Source: Flavobacterium sp. (GTDB taxonomy: Bacteria; Bacteroidota; Bacteroidia; Flavobacteriales; Flavobacteriaceae). From it: a stretch of 64,000 nucleotides of DNA. Position 1 is the stretch's first letter, and every line of letters starts with the position of its first letter. The stretch spans positions 186,001-250,000 of the forward strand of contig JAQSDU010000019.1 in the NCBI GenBank assembly GCA_029946065.1. Direction: 5' to 3'. The notes under the pieces were generated by a model. It saw only the letters and a list, made by a program, of their open reading frames with translations, made no database searches and was not told the origin of the DNA. The position numbers were made by a program, and so were the translations under genes. This document shows, piece after piece, positions 16,673 to 26,219 of this stretch.

Positions 16673-17998
16673 ATGAATATCACAAGAAATAATACAGATG
16701 CCTTAAATGCGGTAATCACTGTGGAAGTCAACAAAGCCGACTTCGCTCCGAAAGTTGAAAAATTATTAAAAAACTACCAGAAAACCGCAACTACTCCGGG
16801 TTTCAGAAAGGGTGGTGTGCCAATGGCGCTCATACGCAAACAATACGGCAAAGCTATAATGCTTGAAGAGGTGAACAAAGTAATCCAAGAAAACCTAAAT
16901 AAATACATACAACAGGAGCGATTGGATATCCTTGGAAATCCGCTGCCGGTTGCTAATGAGAGCTTTGATTGGGATGCTGAAGATTATAAATTTGAATTCG
17001 AATTAGGTCTTACGCCAACATTCGATATCAACCTTGACAACATCAAAACCGTAACCCAATACAAAATCGTTGCCGACGATCAGATGCTTGACGACCAGGT
17101 GTTGAGAATCCGCAAGCAATACGGAAATGCAGTTCCTAAAGACACTGTTGAAGCCGGAGATGATATCTCGGGAACTTTCAACAATGAGGAAAAAGGCATC
17201 AACAATCCTGCTACAATTACATTAGATATTTTCAAAAATGAAGCTGCTGCTGCTGCTTTTATCGGTAAAAAAGTGGGAGATGTTGTAACGTTAAACACCG
17301 TAGGTTTATTTCCAGACGATCACCAATTGATGGATTATTTAAAAGTAAGTCACGATGATGTTCACGATTTGGATATTGATGTGACTTTTACCATCGAAGA
17401 AATCACTGTTAGCGAACCGGCGGAACTCAATCAAGAATTGTTCGATAAATTATTCGGTGAAGGTAATGTGTCTTCTGTGGAAGAAATCAAAGCTAAAATA
17501 AAGGAAGATGCTGAAAAGCAATTCGAAGTTCAAGCGAATCAAAAATTCCTAAACGACGTAACAGAATCACTTTTGGCGAATACAAAATTCGATTTGCCAT
17601 CTGCGTTCTTAAAAAGATGGATTCAGACTGTCGGCGAAAAACCATTAACTCCGGAACAAGCCGAGGTGGAATTCGAAAGATCAGAAAACGGCTTGCGTTA
17701 CCAGTTGATCGAAGGAAAAGTCATGACACAGAACCACCTTCAAATTACTTTTGAAGATTTGAAAGCCTATACTGCTGAAGTCATTAAAAAGCAAATGGCA
17801 CAATTCGGACAATTAAATCCTACCGAAGCAGATGTGGAAGGCATCGTGGCAAGAGTATTGTCAAACCAAGAAGAAGTGAAAAAATTGTCAGATCAGGTAA
17901 TGAGCGAAAAAATGCTAAACCTATACAAATCAAAAGTAAATGCCGAAGTAAAAGAAGTGACTTACAACGAGTTTGTAGCCGCGTCTTACGGAGAATAA
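16673..17998 (+). CDS. tig: Trigger factor
   Basis: 441 residues. The ribosome-binding N-domain has the signature PGFRKGGVPMALIRKQYG. A middle FKBP-like region (DDISGTFNN ... TFTIEEITVSEPAELN) is degenerate, and a long helical C-domain with arms follows. It binds the ribosome exit tunnel (L23) and shields nascent chains. The neighbours clpP and clpX form the classical tig-clpP-clpX order, but a strong hairpin after tig suggests it is largely a separate transcript. Confidence 0.95.
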   Translation: MNITRNNTDALNAVITVEVNKADFAPKVEKLLKNYQKTATTPGFRKGGVPMALIRKQYGKAIMLEEVNKVIQENLNKYIQQERLDILGNPLPVANESFDWDAEDYKFEFELGLTPTFDINLDNIKTVTQYKIVADDQMLDDQVLRIRKQYGNAVPKDTVEAGDDISGTFNNEEKGINNPATITLDIFKNEAAAAAFIGKKVGDVVTLNTVGLFPDDHQLMDYLKVSHDDVHDLDIDVTFTIEEITVSEPAELNQELFDKLFGEGNVSSVEEIKAKIKEDAEKQFEVQANQKFLNDVTESLLANTKFDLPSAFLKRWIQTVGEKPLTPEQAEVEFERSENGLRYQLIEGKVMTQNHLQITFEDLKAYTAEVIKKQMAQFGQLNPTEADVEGIVARVLSNQEEVKKLSDQVMSEKMLNLYKSKVNAEVKEVTYNEFVAASYGE

Positions 17999-18021
17999 TT
18001 TGACAAAATTGATTATATTTG

Positions 18022-18050
18022 AGCGTCAGAATGCCATTCTGGCGCTTTTT
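18022..18050 (+). terminator. Terminator after tig
   Basis: Stem agcgtcagaat / attctggcgct (one G-T pair), tight loop, then tttttatta. Confidence 0.8.
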
Positions 18051-18143
18051 ATTATTTAAAAGCCTTTGGAATAAAGTTTGATGCCAACAATATGTCATTC
18101 CAACCTTTGGCCTTTAATTTTAATCATTAACAAAAAACATATT

Positions 18144-18818
18144 ATGAATTACGGTAAAGAATTTAAAAAATTTGCTACAAAACACCAAGGCGTTAACGCC
18201 ATGTATTACGATAAAATCGTAGGTGCGATGACCCCAACCAATATGACGCCTTATATCATCGAAGAAAGACAGCTTAACATATCTCAGTTGGATGTTTTTT
18301 CACGTTTGATGATGGACAGGATCATTTTCCTTGGCACAGGTATCGACGACCAAATCGCCAATATCGTTCAGGCGCAACTATTGTTTTTAGAAAGTGCCGA
18401 CGCGTCTAAAGACATACAGATTTACATCAATTCACCAGGCGGAAGCGTTTATGCTGGTCTAGGAATTTACGATACGATGCAATATATCAAACCAGATGTA
18501 GCTACAATTTGTACTGGCATGGCAGCTTCCATGGGTGCTGTGCTTTTGTGTGCAGGTGCTGCAGGAAAACGTTCGGCTTTGCCACATTCACGTGTGATGA
18601 TCCACCAACCATCAGGAGGCGCACAAGGCGTTGCTACAGATATGGAAATCAACTTGCGTGAAATGTTAAAACTGAAAGACGAATTGTACAAAATCATTTC
18701 TGACCATTCGGGACAAACATTTGACCGCGTTCACAAAGACAGCGAGCGCGATTATTGGATGATTGCCGACGAAGCAAAGGAATACGGAATGATTGATGAA
18801 GTGTTGAGAAGAAACTAA
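18144..18818 (+). CDS. clpP: ATP-dependent Clp protease proteolytic subunit
   Basis: 224 residues from the ATG at 18144 (MNYGKEFKKFATKH); the longer in-frame extension upstream is not ClpP-like. Catalytic Ser129 in GMAASMGAVLL, His154 in SRVMIHQPSGG, and an Asp in the region after DHSGQTFDRVHKDSERDYWM. It forms the tetradecameric protease chamber that ClpX feeds. The clpX gene starts 72 bp downstream. Confidence 0.96.
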   Translation: MNYGKEFKKFATKHQGVNAMYYDKIVGAMTPTNMTPYIIEERQLNISQLDVFSRLMMDRIIFLGTGIDDQIANIVQAQLLFLESADASKDIQIYINSPGGSVYAGLGIYDTMQYIKPDVATICTGMAASMGAVLLCAGAAGKRSALPHSRVMIHQPSGGAQGVATDMEINLREMLKLKDELYKIISDHSGQTFDRVHKDSERDYWMIADEAKEYGMIDEVLRRN

Positions 18819-18890
18819 AAATAGTGTGCAGTATTCAGTGTTCAGTAATCAGACTGACCGCTGAATACCGACCACTGATCACTAAAAAAA

Positions 18891-20123
18891 ATGGCAAAAG
18901 AAGTATTAGAGTGTTCATTCTGCGGGAGGAAAAAGCCAGAAACCAATTTATTGATTGCGGGTATTAATGCCCATATTTGCGACCGATGCATCGAACAGGC
19001 GCACGGTATAGTAATGGAAGAATTAAAATCTGCCGGAAGTGCAAAACTTGTTGGCGATTTGATTCTTAAAAAGCCAAAAGAAATTCGCGCGTTCTTGGAC
19101 CAATACGTAATTGGGCAGGACCAGACCAAAAAAGTAATGTCGGTGGCGGTATATAACCACTACAAACGTTTGATGCAACAGCAATTGGACGATGAAGTGG
19201 AAATCGAAAAAAGCAACATCATTATGGTCGGGCAAACCGGAACCGGAAAAACATTGGTGGCAAAAACAATTGCGAAAATGTTAGACGTGCCGCTCGCGAT
19301 TGTCGATGCGACTGTTTTAACCGAAGCGGGTTATGTTGGAGAAGATGTTGAAAGTATCTTAACTCGATTGCTGCAGGCCGCCGATTATGATGTTACAAAA
19401 GCCGAACGCGGTATCGTTTTCATTGACGAAATTGATAAAATTGCCCGTAAAAGCGACAATCCATCCATCACCCGTGACGTTTCAGGAGAAGGTGTACAAC
19501 AGGCCTTGTTGAAACTACTCGAAGGAACTGTTGTAAACGTTCCGCCAAAAGGAGGAAGGAAACATCCGGACCAGAAATTTGTAGAAGTCAATACCCAAAA
19601 TATCTTGTTTATTGCCGGTGGCGCTTTTGATGGTATTGAAAGGATTATTTCTAAAAGATTAAACCGTCAGGCAGTTGGTTACAGCACGTCGAAGAATTCA
19701 GACAATATCGACAAAGACAATTTATTGCAATATATTATCCCAAAAGACATCAAAGATTTTGGATTGATTCCAGAAATCATTGGGCGTTTGCCGGTTTTGA
19801 CACACATGGATCCTTTGGACAAAGAAACGTTAAGAGCGATTCTTACACAACCGAAAAATGCGCTCATCAAGCAATACCAAAAGTTGTTCTTGATGGACGA
19901 AGTCGAATTTACGATTACCAACGATGCGCTAGATTTTATCGTTGACAAAGCGATGGAATACAAACTCGGTGCCCGTGGATTGCGTTCGTTATGCGAAGCG
20001 ATTTTAACCGACGCAATGTATGATTTGCCAAGTTCCGATGAAAAAATACTCGAGATTGATGTGGATTATGCCAAAGAAACTTTGAATAAAAATTTGTTGA
20101 AACGTTTGGAGATTGCTTCTTAG
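18891..20123 (+). CDS. clpX: ATP-dependent Clp protease ATPase subunit ClpX
   Basis: 410 residues. N-terminal zinc-binding domain with Cys8, Cys11, Cys30, Cys33 (CSFC ... CDRC). AAA+ core: Walker A GQTGTGKT, pore loop GYVGEDVE, Walker [15 protein letters not shown] loop in KGGRKHPD, and sensor-2 GARGLRS. It unfolds tagged substrates and threads them into ClpP. The 72-bp gap after clpP contains a short direct/inverted repeat of the cagtnttcagt kind (18827-18880) and no terminator. Confidence 0.97.
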   Translation: MAKEVLECSFCGRKKPETNLLIAGINAHICDRCIEQAHGIVMEELKSAGSAKLVGDLILKKPKEIRAFLDQYVIGQDQTKKVMSVAVYNHYKRLMQQQLDDEVEIEKSNIIMVGQTGTGKTLVAKTIAKMLDVPLAIVDATVLTEAGYVGEDVESILTRLLQAADYDVTKAERGIVFIDEIDKIARKSDNPSITRDVSGEGVQQALLKLLEGTVVNVPPKGGRKHPDQKFVEVNTQNILFIAGGAFDGIERIISKRLNRQAVGYSTSKNSDNIDKDNLLQYIIPKDIKDFGLIPEIIGRLPVLTHMDPLDKETLRAILTQPKNALIKQYQKLFLMDEVEFTITNDALDFIVDKAMEYKLGARGLRSLCEAILTDAMYDLPSSDEKILEIDVDYAKETLNKNLLKRLEIAS

Positions 20124-20212
20124 CGAATAAAGACCGCTTCGCTGCAGGATCGCTTCGCTGAAAGAGGCAAGACCGCTTCGCTGAAAGAGAAAAAGAGAAA
20201 TGTAAATATATT

Positions 20213-20257
20213 GAACCGCAGGTTTGCTGATAAAGCGAATTTGCGGTTCTTTTTTTA
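20213..20257 (+). terminator. Terminator after clpX
   Basis: Stem gaaccgca / tgcggttc with a 21-nt loop that can itself pair in part, followed by eight T. Just upstream (20130-20190) the unit aagaccgcttcgctg is repeated. Confidence 0.7.
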
Positions 20258-20261
20258 AATT

Positions 20262-20423
20262 ATGGAATTAACCGATACCTTGCGAAGGTGCGAAAACATT
20301 TGTGAAACGGTCTTCGGAATGCTTGAAACGGTCTTCGGAATGATACAAATAACCTTCGGAATACGAAATATGGTTTACGGAATGGTAAATTCGATTCTCG
20401 AAACACAAAAAGCGATCTTTTAA
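20262..20423 (+). CDS. Possible 53-residue heptapeptide-repeat microprotein
   Basis: An ATG frame of 53 codons starts 5 bp after the clpX terminator T-run. The DNA has a 21-bp period: gaaacggtcttcggaatg appears twice and then decays. Because 21 is a multiple of three, the frame encodes seven-residue repeats: ETVFGML, ETVFGMI, QITFGIR, NMVYGMV, NSILETQ. The pattern xxVFGMx is amphipathic. The frame stays open while the DNA copies diverge at several synonymous and conservative positions, which hints at selection on protein. No ribosome-binding site or family is recognised; it may equally be a decaying intergenic tandem repeat. Confidence 0.35.
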   Translation: MELTDTLRRCENICETVFGMLETVFGMIQITFGIRNMVYGMVNSILETQKAIF

Positions 20424-20790
20424 ATGGCAATTCCAATCATTTGAACAGTAAAATTAATCTTCAGACAGCTACTTTTCATCTTCTGATTGCCGACAGTGCT
20501 TTTCGGAAACAAATTCTTTCAATAATCATAATGTCTTTTATCCTGCAGCGAAGCGATCTTTCTTCCAAACAAAAAACCCGTTCCGAAGCAGAACGGGCCT
20601 TTCAACCTAACTAATCAAATTGCAATACCATTAGCACTTATAAAATAGTCTAAAGATGCGAAGTTATTTTTTTTCAAGACAACGCAAAAAATCATTGCAT
20701 AGCCTTTGTTACGGAATTATTTTTTAAGGAAGGATTGGAGAAAAAGAACGAGTAGATTGGGCTATTTTATAGGTGTTATTGGTATAACCT
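20424..20790. other. 367-bp gene-free stretch left of the outer-membrane receptor gene
   Basis: No further open frame of note. It contains a copy, in reverse, of the gatcgcttcgctgcag sequence seen at 20144-20160 (here 20543-20558) and a minus-strand hairpin (20571-20597). Poly-T and poly-A stretches near 20660-20730. Confidence 0.5.
20571..20597 (-). terminator. Terminator for the leftward outer-membrane receptor gene
   Basis: Stem cccgttc / gaacggg with a 7-nt loop. On the minus strand it is followed by tttttt. It lies 194 bp beyond the stop of the receptor gene at 20791, so the transcript would have a long 3' tail. Confidence 0.65.
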
Positions 20791-23256
20791 TTATTTTAAT
20801 CCGCCGCCGCCTTGGTTGACTTTGTCGGTGTTAATGTTCGTGTCTTCTTTTTCTAATTTTAAATTTCCAAAGTTATAGGTCAGCGAAATCCTAAAGTTCC
20901 GACTGTCTTGTTTTTCAAAGAATTTAGTATCCAAATTTTTACCTGGAATTAGCGCATGTACTTCGTTTTGGTTGAAAACATCAAAGCAATGCAATCCGAT
21001 TTTGAGGTTCTTGTTCAAGAAATCTTTGTTGAACGAAATGTCAAATTGTTGGATGGGCTTTTCAACATGGTAAATTTCCCAATTGCCTTTCGGTAAATAA
21101 AAATAGTTCATCGTATTGGTAATATCCCATGGCAGCAGCAACTGCGATTGCGCACCATAATTGAAATTACCTTTGGTCGAATATTTAAAATCGAAACCTT
21201 CAATATCATTTTTTACATAATTGATGTTCACGAAAATATAGTTCATTTTGTCAATGGTGTTCATCCTTCTGCTAAATTCTTCTTTGCCTTTAAAGAAATA
21301 ATCTAGCGGAATCGGAAACGATGCGAATGTGCTAAAAGTATTGATTCTGTCAAAAGCAATCGAAGTTTGGTTGGCAACCAGTTCACCCGCTTCGGCGCTA
21401 TAGACAAACATGTTTTTGTCTTTTGCAACCGTATAATTGGCGCCAATTTGTATGTAATTAAAAGCCGACATTTTTAACTCATAATTGTCAAAATAAATGG
21501 GTTTCAAGCCAACGTCGCCTTCAGAAGTGTTGTATTTGTCGAATGCCGATCCGTTGTTTGGGTCTATAGTATTATAGCCTGGCTGTGCGATTTTTTTCGA
21601 AAATGAACCAATGATATTAATGTCTTTTGTAGCTTCATACATCATGTTGAGGTTAGGAAAGAAATTGTTGTTGACGTATTTGATCTTGTCGGTCAATGTG
21701 CTTGAAGCCCTTTCTACATCGTAATTTTCAAAGCGAAGTCCTGCAGTAAAATTGAATTTTTTGACTTTCTTTCTGGCCTCAACATAAAAAGCCAGGTTGT
21801 TTTCGGTATAATCAAAATCGATTATCGAAGCATAATTTCCCGAGTCAAAAACACCTTCACTGTCACTGTTGATATTGTATTTTCCCAAATCGGTCACTTT
21901 CGTAACATTGTATTTTCCGCCGGTATTGATAGAAAATCCGATTTTTTCAAACGGAAACGAAAAGTCATATTTCAGATAATAATTTTTTAAATTGAAATTG
22001 ATATCGCCATTGTTATAGCTAAAGTCGTTGTCTTCAAATGCGGTGGCCTCGTTGCGTGGATTTCGTTTAAAAAAGTTAGAATAAGCCGTGATGTCAAAAG
22101 TGCTTCCGAGTGTATCGAGTTTTGTTTTGTATTGTAAACTCAGTTCGTGAACGCTATTTTTGTCTTTTGTCGTACCGTCATTTTGGTAGTCGATGCCTTC
22201 GCCTAAAGTTGATGCTTCGGTGACACTTCGATTATTGCTTGCGTTCATATTATAGTTAAAAAGCAAGTTGGATTTGTCATTTAGTTTATAATTCAAACCT
22301 GTTCTGAAATACAAATTCCGGAAAGTATTCACCGTATAATTTTCCTGACGGAGCGTTTTCACTGGCGTAAAAGAGGTGAAATCTTGTTCGGTCACATGAA
22401 TCTGATCAGTATCAATATAATTATAACCCAGCATCGTTTGCCAGCTCAGGTTTTTTTCCTTTCCGTTCATCAGGATTTGCGGACTCGGTTTTTGGTATTT
22501 GTTGAAGTTGTAATTGATATTGAAACTCGCATTCACGCCTTTCATTCGCTTGGATGCAGTAACAATATTGATAATGGAGCCACTCGAATTGGCATCATAC
22601 GCCGCGCCAGGATTGTAAATGAGTTCTACCTTTTCGATGGCTTTCGCCGGAAGGCTAGACAGATAATTCTGCAAATCGGTGCCGGTTAGTGTGCTTGGTG
22701 CGCCATCAATATATATCATAACACCTTTGCTATTTAGTGTCAATCCGCCCGTTGGCGAGGTAACAACGCCTGGAAGTCGTTTTACGGCATCGAGCGCATT
22801 GCCGCTGTTGAGCATGCCGTTGTCTTTGACGCTGACCGTTGTTTTGTCCGATTCTACTTTGATATATTGGCGGCGGTTACCGAAAATTTGAATTTCGTTG
22901 AGTTGGTTCGTTTTTTCGTGGAGGATTATCGGATTGAAGACAATCTTATCGCGATTATCAGCCGTAATTTCAAAGTCGATTTTCTGTTCGTCGAAATTTA
23001 ATCCGGAAATCGTAAAAGTATATTTCCCAAGGGCAAGCACTTGTGAAAGGCTGAATTTGCAGCCTATACTTTGGTAACTGCCAATCGTGTTTTTTTGATT
23101 GTTTTCGGTATGCTCCAAAAGAATGTTCCTTTCGGTAGCATCTTTTTCGCAGACAACATTTTCGAGATTACTGTTGACTTCGAGATAAGTCTTCGTTTGT
23201 TGGGCATTTACTGCCAAACCCAAACACACCATAAGTGTGGTGATTAATGATTTCAT
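20791..23256 (-). CDS. TonB-dependent-receptor-like outer membrane beta-barrel family protein
   Basis: 821 residues: signal peptide (SLITTLMVCLGLAVNAQQ), an atypical carboxypeptidase-regulatory-like domain (about residues 20-105), a plug domain (IKVESDKTTVSVKDNGMLNSGNALDAVKRLPGV ... GVMIYIDGAPSTLTG ... IEKVELIYNPGAAYDA), then a long barrel ending RISLTYNFGNLKLEKED and a Gly-rich tail. The architecture matches the OMP_b-brl_3 group of TonB-dependent-like proteins. No SusD-like partner is nearby, so a metal, peptide or sensor role is as likely as glycan uptake. Substrate unknown. Confidence 0.85.
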   Translation of the reverse strand: MKSLITTLMVCLGLAVNAQQTKTYLEVNSNLENVVCEKDATERNILLEHTENNQKNTIGSYQSIGCKFSLSQVLALGKYTFTISGLNFDEQKIDFEITADNRDKIVFNPIILHEKTNQLNEIQIFGNRRQYIKVESDKTTVSVKDNGMLNSGNALDAVKRLPGVVTSPTGGLTLNSKGVMIYIDGAPSTLTGTDLQNYLSSLPAKAIEKVELIYNPGAAYDANSSGSIINIVTASKRMKGVNASFNINYNFNKYQKPSPQILMNGKEKNLSWQTMLGYNYIDTDQIHVTEQDFTSFTPVKTLRQENYTVNTFRNLYFRTGLNYKLNDKSNLLFNYNMNASNNRSVTEASTLGEGIDYQNDGTTKDKNSVHELSLQYKTKLDTLGSTFDITAYSNFFKRNPRNEATAFEDNDFSYNNGDINFNLKNYYLKYDFSFPFEKIGFSINTGGKYNVTKVTDLGKYNINSDSEGVFDSGNYASIIDFDYTENNLAFYVEARKKVKKFNFTAGLRFENYDVERASSTLTDKIKYVNNNFFPNLNMMYEATKDINIIGSFSKKIAQPGYNTIDPNNGSAFDKYNTSEGDVGLKPIYFDNYELKMSAFNYIQIGANYTVAKDKNMFVYSAEAGELVANQTSIAFDRINTFSTFASFPIPLDYFFKGKEEFSRRMNTIDKMNYIFVNINYVKNDIEGFDFKYSTKGNFNYGAQSQLLLPWDITNTMNYFYLPKGNWEIYHVEKPIQQFDISFNKDFLNKNLKIGLHCFDVFNQNEVHALIPGKNLDTKFFEKQDSRNFRISLTYNFGNLKLEKEDTNINTDKVNQGGGGLK

Positions 23257-23400
23257 TGTTGATTGATTTTTGATTGATGATTAAGAGTAAGACTTGTAAA
23301 CGGGAAAAATGTTACAGTAGAAGTTTGTTTTTTTTTATTAAAGGTGTTTGTTAATTCAGAAATTCGATTTACAATCTGGGAATCAGCGGTGTATAGTATA

Positions 23401-23425
23401 AAAAAATCCTGTAAAAACAGGATTT
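23401..23425 (-). terminator. Terminator overlapping the stop of the small lipoprotein gene
   Basis: Stem aaatcctgt / acaggattt with a 4-nt loop; on the minus strand it runs into seven T. The stop codon of the lipoprotein gene (23424-23426) lies in the upstream arm. Confidence 0.75.
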
Positions 23426-23582
23426 ATGAGTTGACAGTATTGGTCTTTTTATTTGCGACCGTTTGATTGATGATAGGCTTTTCGGTTTTGCAATAGCGAT
23501 TGGTGCATTTCCAGCCGCTTCTTCCGCATGAACTTAACGTTATTGCTGATGCGAGTAGTGCCAATGTGAGCAACTTTTTCAT
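23424..23582 (-). CDS. 52-residue lipoprotein
   Basis: ATG at 23582, 52 codons plus stop. N-terminus MKKLLTLALLASAITLSSCG is a clean lipoprotein signal with lipobox LSSC; the mature part is only ~33 residues (GRSGWKCTNRYCK then a polar tail) with two further Cys. A terminator overlaps the stop. Proteins this short with Cys-x(n)-Cys after the lipobox are common in flavobacteria and have no known function. It stands alone between the receptor and GH3 genes, both leftward. Confidence 0.7.
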   Translation of the reverse strand: MKKLLTLALLASAITLSSCGRSGWKCTNRYCKTEKPIINQTVANKKTNTVNS

Positions 23583-23644
23583 AGATTATAATTTATCTTA
23601 ATTTGGGCAAAATCCATGCCATTATCGCGATAAATCACTAGTGT

Positions 23645-25159
23645 TTAAATACTCAACTGCTTCAATTGTTCCAAATAATTTCTCTGGTTAGACAACCTCG
23701 GGATCTTATGCTGACCACCCAATTTGTCTTGTTCTTTAAGCCAGTCGTAAAATAAATTGGCCCTTGCTACATTAATTACAGGTGCGTTTAAAGTCATATT
23801 ATTGAAGCGTTTCGCCTCATAATCGGAGTTAAGCGATTGCAATGTTTCGTCAAGTATTTTATTGAAAACCGTCATGTCGGCAGGCGTTTTTCGGAATTCG
23901 ATGATCCATTCGTGGGCACCTTTTTCCTTACCGTCCATAAAAATCGGCGCAACGGTATAGTCGATGACCTCAGTTTCTGTAATCTTGCAAGCTCTTGCGA
24001 TGGCATTGTCTGAATTTTCTATTATCAGTTCTTCGCCAAAAACATTGATATGGTGTTTTGTTCTTCCAGTAACCCTAATTCTATATGGGTTTAACGATGT
24101 AAATCGAACGGTATCACCCATTTGGTAACGCCACAATCCGGAGTTTGTGGTGATTATAATCGCGTAATTTTTGTTCAGTTCAACATCCGCTAAACGAACG
24201 ACTTTTTGTTCAGAAGTGCCATAAGTTTCCATCGGAATGAATTCGTAAAAAATACCGTAATCCAGCATCAACAATAGATCGCTAGAGTCGTTCAAATCCT
24301 GAATGGCAAAAAATCCTTCCGATGCATTGTAGATTTCATAGTATTGGAAATCGTTTTTCTGCATGATTTTTTTGTAAGGCTCTCGGTACGGATCAAAACT
24401 CACGCCGCCATGAAAATAGACTTCCACATTCGGCCAAATTTCTGAGATGTTTTCCTTTCCGGTTTCTTCCAAAATTTTATTAAGCAAAACCATCATCCAC
24501 GACGGAACACCCGCAAAACTCGTTACATTTTCATATCGTGTTTCGTTAACAATCGCGCCAAGTTTGGTTTCCCAGTCGCTCATTAACGAAACGCGGTTGC
24601 TTGGCGTACTGCTAAATTCTGCCCACATCGGCATGTTCTCAATTAATATCGCCGACAAATCGCCAAAAAAAGTATTGTTGTCTTCATACAATTGCTTGCT
24701 GCCACCAAGGCGAAGACTTTTTCCGGTAAACAATTGCGAATCTTCATTGTTGTTCAGGTAAAGGCAAAGCAGGTCTTTGGTGGCTTTATAATGACAATTT
24801 TCCAAAGCCTCATAACTCACCGGAATGAATTTGCTTTTAGAATTGGTTGTTCCGCTCGATTTGGCAAACCATTTTATGGGCGTATTCCAAAAAATATTCT
24901 GTTCGCCTTTGCGGGTTCGATCGATCAATCCTTCCAAATCTTCGTAAGTAGAAATCGGAACTCTTTCTGTAAATGCTTGATATGTTTTTACCGAATCGAA
25001 GTCGTATTTTTTGCCGATTTGCGTATTTTCCGCACTGCGAATTAAGCTCAACAGCAATTCTTCCTGCACCTCGTTTGGATATTTGAGGAACAATTCAATT
25101 TGGTGGATTCGCTTTTTGAGTATCCACGAAGCAACGGAATTGATGATGGGTAGCGGCAT
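23645..25159 (-). CDS. GH3 family acyl-adenylating enzyme
   Basis: 504 residues resembling the GH3 (auxin-responsive promoter) family: N-terminal helix, WFAKSSGTTNSKSKFIPVS (ATP-binding P-loop-like motif), SFAGVPSWMMVLL, EVYFHGGVSFDPYR, YEIYNASEGFFAIQD, and a C-terminal YQMGDTVRFTSLNPYRIRVTGRTKHHINVFGEELI. GH3 enzymes adenylate a carboxylic acid and often conjugate it to an amino acid. Bacterial members are common in Bacteroidota but uncharacterised. It is divergent from the DUF2797 gene. Confidence 0.88.
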   Translation of the reverse strand: MPLPIINSVASWILKKRIHQIELFLKYPNEVQEELLLSLIRSAENTQIGKKYDFDSVKTYQAFTERVPISTYEDLEGLIDRTRKGEQNIFWNTPIKWFAKSSGTTNSKSKFIPVSYEALENCHYKATKDLLCLYLNNNEDSQLFTGKSLRLGGSKQLYEDNNTFFGDLSAILIENMPMWAEFSSTPSNRVSLMSDWETKLGAIVNETRYENVTSFAGVPSWMMVLLNKILEETGKENISEIWPNVEVYFHGGVSFDPYREPYKKIMQKNDFQYYEIYNASEGFFAIQDLNDSSDLLLMLDYGIFYEFIPMETYGTSEQKVVRLADVELNKNYAIIITTNSGLWRYQMGDTVRFTSLNPYRIRVTGRTKHHINVFGEELIIENSDNAIARACKITETEVIDYTVAPIFMDGKEKGAHEWIIEFRKTPADMTVFNKILDETLQSLNSDYEAKRFNNMTLNAPVINVARANLFYDWLKEQDKLGGQHKIPRLSNQRNYLEQLKQLSI

Positions 25160-25338
25160 ACAGATTTTAGATTTTAGATTTCAGATTTCAGAATGCCATA
25201 ACAAACCTTATCTTTGCATCTGAACCAAAAATAGCAAAAAAACAACGAAATTTATGGTTCAGTTCGTAAAATCTGAAATCTAACCCGAAGGTGCAGCCGA
25301 ATTGTATGGAGCGCAGCGCATAAAATCTAAAATCTACA

Positions 25339-26133
25339 ATGACTTACGAAGGCGTACTTACGAAAATGCAAACGGAATTCGGTAATCCGATTCAGTATTA
25401 TCTTGTTTTTGAAAACAGTTTCCTGAACTTGAACCAGTTATTGAACAAGAAAATAGCGTTCAATTTCGTAGGTTATCAATGTTTGAATTGTGGTAAGAAA
25501 AAGAAAATTTTCCGCCAAGGATTTTGCTACGACTGCTTTTATTCGAGTCCGGCTGTGGGCGATTGGATCATGAAACCTGAACTCAGTACGGCACATTTAG
25601 GGATTGCAGACCGTAATTTGGATTATGAATCGAAAGTTCAATTGCAACCGCATATTGTTTATTTGGCATTGTCGAGCGAAGTGAAAGTAGGCGTAACCCG
25701 AAAAACCCAAGTCCCAACACGGTGGATCGATCAAGGCGCAGAAAAAGCTGTTGCGATTGTGGAAGTTCCGAACCGTTATCTTGCTGGAATCACCGAAGTG
25801 CAATTGAAAGATCATTTTTCTGATAAAACCAATTGGCGTAAAATGCTTACCAACGACATTCTTATTGCTGATTTATTGCAGTATAAACGGAAAGTTGAAA
25901 GTTGGTTGCCCAATGAAGTCATGGAATTCTTCAATCCGGAACATATCGATATTTATGAAATGCATTATCCGGTTTTGTATTATCCAAAGAAAGTCAACAG
26001 CCTAAATTTAGAAAAAACACCTGTTTTTGAAGGAAAGCTGATTGGTATAAAAGGGCAATATTTAATTTTTGAAGACGGTACTGTTTTTAATATTAGAAGC
26101 TCTGAAGGGCTTGTTGTGAATATAAACGTATAA
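25339..26133 (+). CDS. DUF2797 family protein with zinc ribbon
   Basis: 264 residues. A four-Cys zinc-ribbon-like motif (Cys48, Cys51, Cys63, Cys66 in YQCLNCGKKKKIFRQGFCYDC) is followed by IVYLALSSEVKVGVTRKTQVPTRWIDQGA, which resembles a GIY-YIG-like fold strand-turn. Family DUF2797, function unknown. A TAnnTTTG-type box (tatctttg, 25209-25216) lies on this strand upstream, but no TTG at the proper distance; the 179-bp intergenic region has tagattttagatttcag-type repeats. Confidence 0.8.
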   Translation: MTYEGVLTKMQTEFGNPIQYYLVFENSFLNLNQLLNKKIAFNFVGYQCLNCGKKKKIFRQGFCYDCFYSSPAVGDWIMKPELSTAHLGIADRNLDYESKVQLQPHIVYLALSSEVKVGVTRKTQVPTRWIDQGAEKAVAIVEVPNRYLAGITEVQLKDHFSDKTNWRKMLTNDILIADLLQYKRKVESWLPNEVMEFFNPEHIDIYEMHYPVLYYPKKVNSLNLEKTPVFEGKLIGIKGQYLIFEDGTVFNIRSSEGLVVNINV

Positions 26134-26144
26134 AAATCAAACAA

Positions 26145-26214
26145 GTTTTTTGAACCATTTTGGCGTTAAGAAAAATGAAGCGTTAGTCTTATCGCCAAAT
26201 GGTTCAAAAATTTT
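26145..26214. terminator. Bidirectional terminator between converging genes
   Basis: Long stem ttgaaccattttggcg / cgccaaatggttcaa with one bulge and a ~28-nt loop. T-run on the plus strand at the far end (aaaaatttt) and T-run on the left (gttttttg). It serves DUF2797 (rightward) and the AsmA-like gene (leftward). Confidence 0.7.
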
Positions 26215-26219
26215 CCCAC

